From Arsukibacterium tuosuense (lineage in GTDB: Bacteria; Pseudomonadota; Gammaproteobacteria; Enterobacterales; Alteromonadaceae), in the NCBI RefSeq assembly GCF_900215315.1, contig NZ_OBEB01000001.1, forward strand, positions 744,001 through 808,000: a DNA stretch of 64,000 bases, written 5' to 3'. This document shows positions 1 through 9,253 of the stretch, one piece after another (position 1 is the stretch's first letter; each line of letters begins with the position of its first letter). Below the pieces are notes generated by a model, which searched no databases, had not been told where the DNA came from, and was given only the letters and a program-made list of their open reading frames with translations. The translations under genes and the position numbers were made by a program.

Positions 1-78
1 CTGGGTATTCTGGGTACCCCAGGTCATAGTGCCCAGACAAACCCGGGATACTTCAATGTTGCTGCTGCCAAGTACTGA
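1..78 (+). CDS. C-terminal end of an unidentified protein (partial)
   Basis: The first frame is open from the window edge to a TGA at 76-78 and gives 25 residues ending in FNVAAAKY. Codon use resembles the real genes of the window, and a small hairpin followed by four T residues lies 27 bp downstream, which fits a gene end. I do not recognise the family from so short a tail. It runs towards the convergent EEP-family gene. The overlapping plus-strand frame from 29 to 355 runs antisense through that gene and is a shadow. Confidence 0.45.
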   Translation: MGILGTPGHSAQTNPGYFNVAAAKY

Positions 79-105
79 ATATTGCATAAATAATCCGTTG
101 TTAAT

Positions 106-124
106 CTGCTGGTTCAGCAGTTTT
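106..124 (+). terminator. Short hairpin with T-run after the first partial gene
   Basis: CTGCTG, a GTT loop, CAGCAG, then TTTT. The stem is only six base pairs, so it is a weak intrinsic terminator candidate. Its place 27 bp after a stop codon and before a convergent gene supports it. Confidence 0.45.
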
Positions 125-176
125 ATGGTTTGCAAAAATGACGCTCATAAAACGCTGAAATCAGCTATTTTGCCGG

Positions 177-1271
177 TTACCGGGTTACCGCCAGCGCTTC
201 AGGGCGGTGAACCTGTTCAGGTACTACCGCCTGGGCTGTCATTTTATCCTGCGCCAGCTCTTTGTCATCCTGATCCGGGTCCACACCATCCTGCGGCTGT
301 TGCCGGCCGGTGTAACATAAACGGATCAACATTGGAAAGTGATCAGAGCCGATAGACGGCAAACGCTGTAGCTGCTGCAAGGTAAAGTGGCTGCTATGAA
401 ATAAATGATCCAGCGGCCAGCGCATAAACGGATAGTCGGCATGAAAGCTGTTATACATACCCCGCCCGATCCTGGGATCGAGTAAGCCACTGATTTTACG
501 GAACAAGCGCGTAGTTTCCGACCAGGCCACGTCATTTAAATCACCGGCAACAATCACCGGTGTTTTAACCTGTTTAACGCTGGCAGCGACCACCAGCAAT
601 TCAGCATCCCGCTCTGCTGAGCTGGCATTTTCAGTGGGACTGGGTGGTGCCGGATGCAAAAAATGTACGGCAATCCGGCTACCATCTGTTAACTCTGCTT
701 CGGCATGAACCGAGGGAACGCCTTCCTCCACCAAAAACTGCAATGACGGATTGTGCAGCGGCAGGCGTGAGTAAACGTGCATACCGTATAAATTGTCAAG
801 CGGACACTTTACGCTGTAAGGATAATCATCACTAAGCTGGTCAAGTTGTTGCTGCCACCAGCTATCGGATTCCAGCGTAACCAGAATATCTGGCTGATGC
901 TGCCGGACCAACTCAATTAACGCCTGAGCATTGCGGTTAGACGCCAGCACATTAGCATTAAGAATAGCAATGCACGGGCTGTCACTTTCAGCCGCCGTGG
1001 CCATCACCTCTTTGCGAAACAATGGCGTGTAGGGCACTATCCACCACAACTGAAACATCAGGCAGCCAGCACTCACCAGCAGCATCGGCCATTGGCTTGC
1101 CTGGCTGAAATCGATCAGCAGCAGCTGCACCACAATAATAAGCAAAGCCAGCACGGCCAGTTGCAGCCGTGGAAAATCCAGACCACGCACCCACCAGGCT
1201 TCAAACCGCCACAATGGCAGTAAAGTTAATACTGCTAACAGCAAGCTGGCCAGCCATAATCCGATAAACAT
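177..1271 (-). CDS. Membrane-anchored endonuclease/exonuclease/phosphatase-family protein
   Basis: A 364-residue protein with three hydrophobic segments in the first 80 residues, followed by an EEP (DNase I-like) catalytic domain from about residue 100 to 320. Visible family signatures are an Asn near ILNANV, an acidic LESDSWW block, the GDLNDVAWS segment with the usual D-x-N metal-site pair, and a terminal GSDHFP motif. EEP domains hydrolyse phosphodiester or phosphomonoester bonds with Mg2+; the substrate here is unknown. The last 45 residues are hydrophilic and look like a non-conserved tail. The ATG at 1271 follows AAGGGAAAG. The M16 protease gene upstream is separated from it by a strong terminator, so this gene is probably transcribed alone. 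Confidence 0.85.
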   Translation of the reverse strand: MFIGLWLASLLLAVLTLLPLWRFEAWWVRGLDFPRLQLAVLALLIIVVQLLLIDFSQASQWPMLLVSAGCLMFQLWWIVPYTPLFRKEVMATAAESDSPCIAILNANVLASNRNAQALIELVRQHQPDILVTLESDSWWQQQLDQLSDDYPYSVKCPLDNLYGMHVYSRLPLHNPSLQFLVEEGVPSVHAEAELTDGSRIAVHFLHPAPPSPTENASSAERDAELLVVAASVKQVKTPVIVAGDLNDVAWSETTRLFRKISGLLDPRIGRGMYNSFHADYPFMRWPLDHLFHSSHFTLQQLQRLPSIGSDHFPMLIRLCYTGRQQPQDGVDPDQDDKELAQDKMTAQAVVPEQVHRPEALAVTR

Positions 1272-1371
1272 TAATCTTTCCCTTTAAACCTGATACCCAG
1301 CCACTTTAGGGGCTTAGCCTGCAAAATGCCAGTAATACCCCGGTGCATTCCACAATAAAAGCCCGGAAATA

Positions 1372-1397
1372 AAAACGCCACCGGCAGGTGGCGTTTT
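1372..1397 (-). terminator. Intrinsic terminator after the M16 protease gene
   Basis: A perfect 11-bp stem (AAAACGCCACC with GGTGGCGTTTT) and a 4-nt loop, starting 15 bp past the protease stop codon. Read on the minus strand, the stem ends in a run of T residues. The flanking A and T tracts could let it work in both directions. Confidence 0.85.
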
Positions 1398-1412
1398 GTT
1401 TAACCAATTATC

Positions 1413-4289
1413 TTATAAAGATAAATCTTCCACCGGATAACCCAGTGCTTCCAGTTCTGGTCGCAGTACCGCTGAGTCACCCACTACCACTATCACCATT
1501 TCCTTCGGATCAAAGTGTTGTTGCGCCAGTTGGTTTATCTGTTGTTTACTGATGTTGGCAATAATGGCGTTGCGCTCATCAACAAAGGTTGGCGCTAAAT
1601 CATGCTGCAGGATCTGCGCTAAAAAACCCAGCTTGGCATTGGGTGTTTCATACTTTAACGCATCACGCTGATTCAGTGCCCGGCGCATAAACGCCAGCTC
1701 CGGATCAGTTACGCCCTCAGCACTGAAGCGGTTAAGCTCATCGATAAACTCTTTAACCGACGCGGCAGTGGCATCAGCGCGCACTGCAGCAGAGGCAACG
1801 AATACCCCGGTGTAACCGTCGGCGCTGAAACCGGTGCGGGCACCATAAGTGTAACCTTTGTCTTCGCGCAGATTCAGGTTGATCCTGCTGTTAAAGTTAC
1901 CGCCGATGGTAAAATTCGCCAGACCGGTTTTAAAGTATTCACCGGTAATATCCTCAGATAAACTGCGTTTACCAATCCGGATTTCGGACTGCGGTGAGTC
2001 ATCTTTATGCACCAGATAAATTACTGAACCGCGACTGCTATCAGCCGGCACCTGCACATTCACTGCCGGCGCTGTACCGGTAAAGCCGGTAAGTGGCGCA
2101 ATAGCCTGTTGCAGCTTAGTTTTGGCTAAATCTGACACCACGATTAACTGGCCGCCATCGGGTTTAAAGTGGCTTTGGTAATAGGCTTTAACATCTTCCA
2201 GGCTCAGGTTAGTGACACTGGCTAAGGTACCACCACCTGGCTGCCCTAAAATGCTGTCACCATACATTAATTTGCGAAAGGCATTGCTGGCCAGGTAACC
2301 CGCATTTTTCTCTGATTGCTGAATACCCTGCAACCGTTGCTGTTTCAGCCGATTGAAATCATCCTCTTTAAAAGCGGGCCGCAACATTTTTTCCATCAGT
2401 AAATCAATGGTCTTATCCAGATTCTTGCTCAGGCTTAATACATACAGCTGAATATGTTCATCACTGGAACTGATACTGATATAACTGCCCAGCTTTTCCA
2501 GCTCCAGGGCAATTTCTTCGCCGGTAAAGTTAGTGGTATCTTCATTCAGCATCGCAGTTAACATACTGCTTAAGCCGGTTTTATCCGGGCTTTCGTAGTA
2601 CAGGCCGCTATTCAGTTTTAACAACATGGCGGTTGTAGGCGTTTCATCGCTGGCCGCCCCCAGTACTTTAATGCCGTTATCCAGACTGCTTTGCCAGTAT
2701 GCGGGTACCGTAACAGCAGGGTTAACGCCGGCTTGCGGTTCAACACTGCGATCAAAGTCATCCGTTGCCCGGCGGACCTGTAAATCCTCGGCGCTGGTTT
2801 GTGACGGGCCACCAAAATCCATTACTTGTGGGCTGAAATTGTCAGCTGCGGCAATTAAATCCAGTTTGCCCCGCGGTACCACTGACATCACCACTGAGCC
2901 TTTACCTTTCAGGTAAGTATTATAAACCCGCATCACGTCTTCTTTGCTTACCTTATTAACCCGGTTTAAATCGTTTTGCAGGTTATCCGGGTTGCCGGTC
3001 AGGGTTTCATTAATCGCCAGCTGACTGACTTTACCAGACACGCTTTGCAGGCCATATATAGTGTTGGCCTCCATTTGAGCCTTCACTTTTAACAAGTCGT
3101 CGTCATTGACACCGCGCTGTTCAAACTCTGTCAGGCTTTGCCGGATCAGCGCTTCAATATCTGCCAGATTTTTACCTGACGCCGGGTGTGGCAGCGCTAA
3201 CAAATTGAAAGTACAGGCCAGTTCCGCACAAGGGTGATTAACATTGGCTTGCACAGCTATCTGAGTTTTTACCAGGTTTTTATAGAAAATAGAGTTTTTG
3301 CCGCCACCCAGGATTTCCGCCAGCACATCCAGCGCCGCTTCATCTTCATGGCGCAAGTAGACGGTAGGGTAAGACATATAAATCAGTGGTAAATGGACGT
3401 TATCTTCCATTGAGATGTAACGGTCGCTGTCCAGTGATACCGGCTGTTTGGGGGCAGCGGTGACGTCCGGCCCCCGAGGAATAGAACCGAAATACTGCTC
3501 AACCAATGGCAACACTTCATTAGCCGTCACCGCTCCACCTATAGTGACAGTGGCATTGTTAGGGCCATACCAGCGCAAAAAGAAGGCTTTCACGTCATTT
3601 ACGTTAGCGCGGTTTAAATCATCCATATAACCAATAACCGGCCATGAATATGGGTGGCCTACAGGATACAAGGCCTGAGACACCCGCTCGCCAAGCCGGC
3701 CATAAGGACGGTTATCTACCCGCTGGCCACGTTCGTTTTTCACCGTTTCACGTTGCACTTCAAATTTCTGCTCGGTTACTGCATCCAGTAGAAAACCCAT
3801 CCGGTCTGCTTCTAACCACAGCATTTTTTCCAGCTGATTCGACGGTACCGTCTGGAAGTAATTGGTACGGTCAGAATTGGTGGTGCCATTTAAGGTACCG
3901 CCGGCTTCAGTAACAATCCGGAAGTGCTCTTCATCACCGACGTTTTCAGAGCCCTGAAACATCATATGTTCAAAAAAGTGGGCAAAACCTGATTTACCCA
4001 GCTCTTCCCTGGCGGAACCGACATGGTAGGTGACATCGACATGTACCAGCGGATCAGAATGATCTTCATGCACGACTACCGTTAAGCCGTTATCCAGCTG
4101 ATATTTTTTATAAGGTACCGACACCCCGTCTTTTTGCTGGGTATGTTCAGTTATCAGTTTTACGCCTTGCGGCAGCTGCGATGCAGGGGGTTGCTGACTA
4201 CAGGCACTGATACCGGCTACCAGGCCCATTGCCAGCACTATTTTAGATAATTTCAAAATCAGTTTCTCCAGATTTATTCTTGTTGTCAT
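1413..4289 (-). CDS. M16 family zinc metalloprotease, lipoprotein
   Basis: A 958-residue double-domain M16 (pitrilysin/insulinase) peptidase. The inverted zinc motif HFFEH is at residues 104-108 (His104, Glu107, His108), and the distal glutamate ligand lies near residue 180 in the NERGQR region. The N-terminal half carries the active domain; residues from about 530 form the second, inactive M16 domain. The N-terminus is a lipoprotein signal with lipobox ISAC (Cys30), so the protein should be anchored in the envelope facing the periplasm. Such proteases degrade peptides that fit inside the clam-shell cavity. Length is usual for the two-domain form. It is followed by its own terminator. Confidence 0.93.
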   Translation of the reverse strand: MTTRINLEKLILKLSKIVLAMGLVAGISACSQQPPASQLPQGVKLITEHTQQKDGVSVPYKKYQLDNGLTVVVHEDHSDPLVHVDVTYHVGSAREELGKSGFAHFFEHMMFQGSENVGDEEHFRIVTEAGGTLNGTTNSDRTNYFQTVPSNQLEKMLWLEADRMGFLLDAVTEQKFEVQRETVKNERGQRVDNRPYGRLGERVSQALYPVGHPYSWPVIGYMDDLNRANVNDVKAFFLRWYGPNNATVTIGGAVTANEVLPLVEQYFGSIPRGPDVTAAPKQPVSLDSDRYISMEDNVHLPLIYMSYPTVYLRHEDEAALDVLAEILGGGKNSIFYKNLVKTQIAVQANVNHPCAELACTFNLLALPHPASGKNLADIEALIRQSLTEFEQRGVNDDDLLKVKAQMEANTIYGLQSVSGKVSQLAINETLTGNPDNLQNDLNRVNKVSKEDVMRVYNTYLKGKGSVVMSVVPRGKLDLIAAADNFSPQVMDFGGPSQTSAEDLQVRRATDDFDRSVEPQAGVNPAVTVPAYWQSSLDNGIKVLGAASDETPTTAMLLKLNSGLYYESPDKTGLSSMLTAMLNEDTTNFTGEEIALELEKLGSYISISSSDEHIQLYVLSLSKNLDKTIDLLMEKMLRPAFKEDDFNRLKQQRLQGIQQSEKNAGYLASNAFRKLMYGDSILGQPGGGTLASVTNLSLEDVKAYYQSHFKPDGGQLIVVSDLAKTKLQQAIAPLTGFTGTAPAVNVQVPADSSRGSVIYLVHKDDSPQSEIRIGKRSLSEDITGEYFKTGLANFTIGGNFNSRINLNLREDKGYTYGARTGFSADGYTGVFVASAAVRADATAASVKEFIDELNRFSAEGVTDPELAFMRRALNQRDALKYETPNAKLGFLAQILQHDLAPTFVDERNAIIANISKQQINQLAQQHFDPKEMVIVVVGDSAVLRPELEALGYPVEDLSL

Positions 4290-4379
4290 TTTGTTTACAA
4301 GCGCATCTTAAGTGTTAAAGCAGGCTGAGTCATCACGCTGGACATATTTTGAAACACTTTAGATTTGCGGTAGGTGGCA

Positions 4380-5561
4380 CTATTTTCCGGTTTGTAATTG
4401 CTGCGCCAGCCAGGCAAAGGCCTGCTGCTGTTGCTGTGCAGTAAACTCATGGCCATATTGCGGCCACATTTTAGTGGTCAGGGCAGCGCTGGCATCATAA
4501 GCCTGCCAAACCTGCGTCATCCGCTGATAAGCTGCGTTGACACCCTCGACCGGCATCAGCGGGTCCTGGCCACCATTAATAAATAACATCGCTTTGGGTG
4601 CCGCCAGGCTGGCCACATCGGGAATATCAAGCTGGCCAGCCAGGCCCGGATGCAACATATAAAAAGCCGACTGCCCACCCACTATATTATTGCCGGGCAC
4701 CAGCAGCTGCTGATAGCGATTAAGCCAGGCCACAGCAACGCCGGCTTTAATATCATCAGTTAACGCCGCCAGCTGCCAGGCCCGAAATGCTCCCATCGAA
4801 AAACCCAGCACGCCCAGCCGTTCAGGGTCTACCGCCGGCAGCTGCCGGATAAACCGCACCAGTTGTAAATCTTCGAAGGCGGCAAAGCCTGCCAGCGAAC
4901 GGCCCATTAATAAAAAGTTACTTGCCAGCGCCTGTTGTTGTGCAAACTCAATCGGCCCGCGGTCACTCCAGCCCAGGGTATCCGCCGCGACCACCAGGTA
5001 GCCTTGTTTTGCCAGCTCATCGCCGATAAAACGCCCGGAAAAATAGCGCTCGCTCCATTTGCCGGCGGCCGCCAGCCGCGGATCATCAGCAAAAGGCCGG
5101 ATCATTTTTTCTTTACCAATATCAAAGCGGGCCCCGTGGTCGTGCAACAGCAACATGGCGGGCAGCGGCCTGGCCGGTTCTACTTGTTGTTCCGGCCTTA
5201 ACAGCAGCAGGTTGGTCCTGCTGTGGCTGGTTAGCTGTACCGACCAGAGTTCTGCCCGATAGCCATCACGCTGTTCAGTTTTCAGCAGTACCGGCGCATA
5301 ATCGACCACTTGTTCTGGCCACAATAAACTTTGCCGCAAAATGGCGCGGCCATTATCCCGCCACTGGCTCAGCTCAGTAAAATTGCCAGAAGCCCAGCTC
5401 GCCGGATAGCGTTGTTGCTGCTGTAACTGCTGATAAAAGTCAGGTAAGGCTGAATCGGGTGCAAGTGCATTGGGCGCTAAGGAGACGGGATCGGCGGGCG
5501 TGCTGGCAGCCGCTATCACAACCGGCCAGTGGAACAGTAAAACGAGCATTATTTTTAACAT
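4380..5561 (-). CDS. Secreted alpha/beta hydrolase, acetyl-esterase-like (Abhydrolase_7 type)
   Basis: A 393-residue protein with an N-terminal signal peptide (hydrophobic to about residue 19). It is an alpha/beta hydrolase with a visible catalytic triad: Ser255 in GFSMG, Asp333 in GGQDPLMP and His371 in QYGHEF. An LLLHDHG block at 137-143 probably forms the oxyanion strand. The HDHG plus FDIGKEKM pattern resembles the acetyl xylan esterase-like Abhydrolase_7 group. The gene is divergent from a PL10 pectate lyase 174 bp away, so I infer removal of acetyl or other ester groups from a plant polysaccharide, perhaps pectin. The substrate cannot be read from the sequence. Confidence 0.78.
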   Translation of the reverse strand: MLKIMLVLLFHWPVVIAAASTPADPVSLAPNALAPDSALPDFYQQLQQQQRYPASWASGNFTELSQWRDNGRAILRQSLLWPEQVVDYAPVLLKTEQRDGYRAELWSVQLTSHSRTNLLLLRPEQQVEPARPLPAMLLLHDHGARFDIGKEKMIRPFADDPRLAAAGKWSERYFSGRFIGDELAKQGYLVVAADTLGWSDRGPIEFAQQQALASNFLLMGRSLAGFAAFEDLQLVRFIRQLPAVDPERLGVLGFSMGAFRAWQLAALTDDIKAGVAVAWLNRYQQLLVPGNNIVGGQSAFYMLHPGLAGQLDIPDVASLAAPKAMLFINGGQDPLMPVEGVNAAYQRMTQVWQAYDASAALTTKMWPQYGHEFTAQQQQQAFAWLAQQLQTGK

Positions 5562-5734
5562 GGTTTAACCTGACAGAGCACTATGAGTAGCTACAGTAGC
5601 GCAGCAGCCCCCGCACTGACAGCTGCAATCAATGATTAATTCCATATACGAAGCAATGCGGTCGTTATCAGCAAAAGCCCTTGAATGATTGTTAGCAACG
5701 CCTTAGCGTGGCTCATTATTATCGGAGCGAATCT

Positions 5735-6904
5735 ATGTTTGCGTTACCTGTGTTACTGCTGTGTTTATGTTGCCTGTTATCGCCCTTTGCTGTTGCCGAA
5801 ACGGATGAGGCTGCCTGGCAGCACTATTACCAGCAATCGGCCCAAACGCTGCAAAATGATACCGCCGCTATTCAGGCTGAATTAGTCCGGCTTGGCCAAA
5901 ATAAAGCGGCATTACCAGCGCCTGCCCGCCGTTTTGGTTTTGATAACAATGTCCCTGCCAGCTGGTATCAGACAGCGGAAGGCACCGCCCTGCTACAAAG
6001 TATGCTGAGTTTACAAACGCCGTCGGGGGGCTGGTCAAAACGCACCGATATGAGTCAGCCGCGCCAGCCCGGCCAGCATTTCGGGGTCGAACCCAATTAC
6101 GTGCCTACCTTTGATAACAGCGCTACCACTACGCAGCTGCGGGTACTGGCCCGGGCTTACACTGCCACCAGCCAGCAAGAGTATGCCAGCGCTTTTTATC
6201 GCGGGTTACAGCTTGTTTTCAACGCGCAGTATCCTAATGGCGGCTGGCCGCAAACCTACCCGCTACGCGGCGGTTATCACGATCATATCACCCTGAATGA
6301 TGGTGTTAGCGCCGATATTTTAAACCTGCTGCTGGATGTCAGCAGGCAAACAGGCGACTTCGCCTTTGTCAGCGATACTATCCGGCAACAGGCCAGCCGG
6401 CGATTTGACCATGGCATCGCCTTGTTGCTTAAACTTCAGGTCAATACTGCTGCAGGCATGACTATCTGGGCCGGTCAGTATCATCATCGCAGCCTTACCC
6501 CTGCACCTGCCCGCGCTTATGAAATGGTGGCGCTGTCTACTGCCGAAAGTGCAGCAATTACCCGGCTGTTAATGCGGATTGAACAGCCCTCAGCGGCGGT
6601 AATAAATGCTGTGCAGCAGGCCGCCAACTGGTTTTTACAGCATCAACTGGCAGATAAGCTGTGGCACCCGACTAAGCGGGTATTGCTTGACCGGCCCGGC
6701 AGCCACCGGATCTGGCCGAGGTTTGCCGAAATTGGCAGCAATAAAGCGCTGTTTGCCGACCGTGATGGCATAGTGGTTTATGATGTCCATCAGGTATCAC
6801 TGGAACGACGCCTGGGTTATGGCTGGTATACCGATACGCCGGAGCAGGTTCTCAGCCATTATGACGCATGGCACCGGCAACATGCTGCGACAACACCGCG
6901 CTGA
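5735..6904 (+). CDS. Secreted pectate lyase, PL10 family
   Basis: A 389-residue secreted enzyme that should cleave polygalacturonate by beta-elimination. PL10 signatures are clear: GGWSKRTDM, then TFDNSATTTQ, then QYPNGGWPQTYPL followed by a GGYHDHITLNDG segment. These hold the acidic and basic residues that bind Ca2+ and substrate in this family. The start is moved from the GTG at 5708 to the ATG at 5735, which has GGAG seven bases upstream and begins directly with the signal peptide (to about AVAE). The divergent esterase-like gene upstream makes a small pectin-utilisation pair. No transporter or SusD-like gene accompanies it here. Confidence 0.92.
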   Translation: MFALPVLLLCLCCLLSPFAVAETDEAAWQHYYQQSAQTLQNDTAAIQAELVRLGQNKAALPAPARRFGFDNNVPASWYQTAEGTALLQSMLSLQTPSGGWSKRTDMSQPRQPGQHFGVEPNYVPTFDNSATTTQLRVLARAYTATSQQEYASAFYRGLQLVFNAQYPNGGWPQTYPLRGGYHDHITLNDGVSADILNLLLDVSRQTGDFAFVSDTIRQQASRRFDHGIALLLKLQVNTAAGMTIWAGQYHHRSLTPAPARAYEMVALSTAESAAITRLLMRIEQPSAAVINAVQQAANWFLQHQLADKLWHPTKRVLLDRPGSHRIWPRFAEIGSNKALFADRDGIVVYDVHQVSLERRLGYGWYTDTPEQVLSHYDAWHRQHAATTPR

Positions 6905-7084
6905 TCCCGCTGCATCTGTTGCTAAAGCAACCCAAACGCCTGTTTAACAAACTTTTCGTGGCTTTGCTTGGTGAAAATTGCCAACCCCTGCTAGGCTTAT
7001 CCGGTTAGGGTTAAGCTGCTAAATTATCTTAATTTAATATAATAAGCTCATAGCGGCACAGCGGGTGAAGTCAGGGAGACAACA

Positions 7085-9241
7085 GTGAAAGTGGTAATGC
7101 GGTTTTTATCAGAATTACGCCGGCGTAAAGTTATTCAAACTCTTATCCCCTTTCTGGGCCTGATCTGGCTGCTATTACAAATTATTGCTGTGGTCACCCC
7201 GTTACTTAATTTAAGCCCGCTGGTGGCTACCAGCCTGACCATCTTTTTATTCGCCTGTTTCCCGGTGGTATTTTACCTGTCATGGTATTTTGATATCACG
7301 CCACAGGGCATTAAAGTAACTGAAGTTGACACCACTGAAACACCTAAACCACTGGGCCTGAAATGGTGGCTGGGGTTTGCGGTGGTGTTTGCCGGCTCTA
7401 TTATGCTTGGCTATCACTATTTTAATAGTGCCCGTACCGATTATGTTAAGCGAACCGAGGGCCTGGTCAGCAGCGTTAAAGCCTCATCTATTGCCGTATT
7501 GCCGTTTCGGGATCAAAGCCCCGATAACGACCAGCAGTACCTGGCGGCCGGGGTTACCGAAGAGCTGGCCAGCCTGCTTGGCCAGATGTCCGGACTGCAG
7601 GTTGCCTCGGCCAGCGCGGGTTTTAGTCTGGCCCGCCAGAATTTACTGCCGGTCGATATTGGCAAGCGGTTACAGGTCGAAACCTTACTCAGTGGCAGCA
7701 TTCACAAAAGCGGTAACCAGTTGCGGCTGCGGGTGGAGTTAATCAGTACCAGCGACGGTATGACCCTGTGGACCCAGAGCTTCTCACGAGAGCTTACTGA
7801 TATTTTTGCCATTGAAACCGAAATTGCCCGGGCCATTGTTAATCTGCTGCAGGAGCGCTATCTGGCAGCCGGCAGCCTGAAAAACCTGAACAATACCGCC
7901 AGCAGTGATGCCTACCTGATGTACCTGCGCGGCCGCGAGCAATACCGGCTGCAAACGACCGAATCTATTAAAGAAGCCCGCCGTTTATTCGAGCAGGCTA
8001 TTGCGTTGGATCCGGAATACGCGATGGCCTACGTTGCATTGGCCGACACCATTATTTTACTGGCTGAGGGCAGCGCCGGCTTTGGTATTTTAAAAGCCGA
8101 TATTGCTGCTACTTTAGCAGAACAGCATTTGGCCAAAGCCCTGGTACGGGCCCCCGAACTGGCCGAAGCCCATGCGGTGCGTGGTCTGATGCTGTTTTAT
8201 TTAAAAGGTGAAACTGACGCTGCCCTGCCGGCGCTAAATAAAGCACTAAGCCTGAACCCCAGTTTAGCCAGCGCTCACTTGTGGCGCTTTGCTGCACTGG
8301 AGCAACTGGGCCGCAGCCAGGATGCCTGGCAGGCACTGCAGCAGGCGCATAAACTCGACCCGATAGCCATTACCCACCAATATAATCTGGCCTTTAAACT
8401 GGCGGAACGTGGTGAGCTAACAAGTGCTGAGCAGCAATACCGCCAGCTAATCGCCGACTTTCCCGACTCGCCCATGGGCTACGCAGGCCTGGCGGACTTG
8501 CTGACCCAGACTGGCGAGTTGGCAGATAGTCTGAACTATTGGCAGCAGGCTTACCGCTTATCGCCGGATAACAGTAACTACCATCGTAGTGCGATCGGAC
8601 TGCTGATCGAACTGGATATGCTGGAAACGGCAAAGCGACAAACTTCAGACCCACGCTACGAACCAACATTTCTGCTGCGTAGCCAACAATATAATGAGTT
8701 GTTTTCATTAATAGCATTTCAGCTATCCGCTAACCCAGAAGATCCCTGGGTGGCATTTGAAGCCGGCTGGTATCAGTTATTAGTGGGTGATAAGGAACAA
8801 GGTATTGAGCTACTGCTGCAAGCACATCAGTATTTTGATCCCAGCGACTTACTGAGCCTGCCGATGTGCAGCCCCGCCTTAGAGATTGCCTGGGCTTATC
8901 AACAGCGCAAGCAAGCTGAAGCCGCGGCAAAATTACTACAGCAGTGCAATGATAGCCTGCCACCAGCGGGCCCCAATGGTTATCAGGATATTTACCGCCG
9001 TTACCTTAATGCCCGGTTGGCGGCATTACAAAATCAAACAGCCAAAGCGTTAAGCGAACTCACTGCAGCAGTAAACCAGGGCTGGCGTCAATGGTGGAGC
9101 CGGCATGACCCGTTACTGGCGCCAATAGCCGATACAACGGAGGCGAAAGCTTTATTCAATACCATTGAGCAAGGCCTGCAGCAGCATCGGGCGAAAGCGG
9201 CGGCTAAGCTGCAAACTACATTACCTAACTCGCCTGATTAG
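7085..9241 (+). CDS. Inner-membrane protein with TolB-like domain and TPR repeats
   Basis: A 718-residue protein. Two or three transmembrane segments lie in the first 110 residues after a basic ELRRRKV start. Then comes a TolB-N/FlgO-like domain (about 130-265), recognised by SIAVLPFRDQSPD, YLAAGVTEELASLL and the LSGSIHKSGNQLRL strand pair. From about residue 290 to the end there are helical TPR-type repeats, for example ALDPEYAMAYVALAD and ALSLNPSLASAHLWR. This arrangement is common in COG5616-like proteins, often linked to adenylate cyclases or winged-helix activators; neither is present here. The GTG start is supported by AGGGAG six bases upstream. A possible minus-10 TATAAT lies around 7040. 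A scaffold or sensor role is inferred. Confidence 0.82.
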   Translation: MKVVMRFLSELRRRKVIQTLIPFLGLIWLLLQIIAVVTPLLNLSPLVATSLTIFLFACFPVVFYLSWYFDITPQGIKVTEVDTTETPKPLGLKWWLGFAVVFAGSIMLGYHYFNSARTDYVKRTEGLVSSVKASSIAVLPFRDQSPDNDQQYLAAGVTEELASLLGQMSGLQVASASAGFSLARQNLLPVDIGKRLQVETLLSGSIHKSGNQLRLRVELISTSDGMTLWTQSFSRELTDIFAIETEIARAIVNLLQERYLAAGSLKNLNNTASSDAYLMYLRGREQYRLQTTESIKEARRLFEQAIALDPEYAMAYVALADTIILLAEGSAGFGILKADIAATLAEQHLAKALVRAPELAEAHAVRGLMLFYLKGETDAALPALNKALSLNPSLASAHLWRFAALEQLGRSQDAWQALQQAHKLDPIAITHQYNLAFKLAERGELTSAEQQYRQLIADFPDSPMGYAGLADLLTQTGELADSLNYWQQAYRLSPDNSNYHRSAIGLLIELDMLETAKRQTSDPRYEPTFLLRSQQYNELFSLIAFQLSANPEDPWVAFEAGWYQLLVGDKEQGIELLLQAHQYFDPSDLLSLPMCSPALEIAWAYQQRKQAEAAAKLLQQCNDSLPPAGPNGYQDIYRRYLNARLAALQNQTAKALSELTAAVNQGWRQWWSRHDPLLAPIADTTEAKALFNTIEQGLQQHRAKAAAKLQTTLPNSPD

Positions 9242-9253
9242 CCTGTGTTTTAA

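Noticed and set aside
29-355. 108-codon plus-strand frame at the window start
   Set aside because: It runs antisense through the end of the EEP-family gene, has no ribosome binding site, and its product is low in known motifs.
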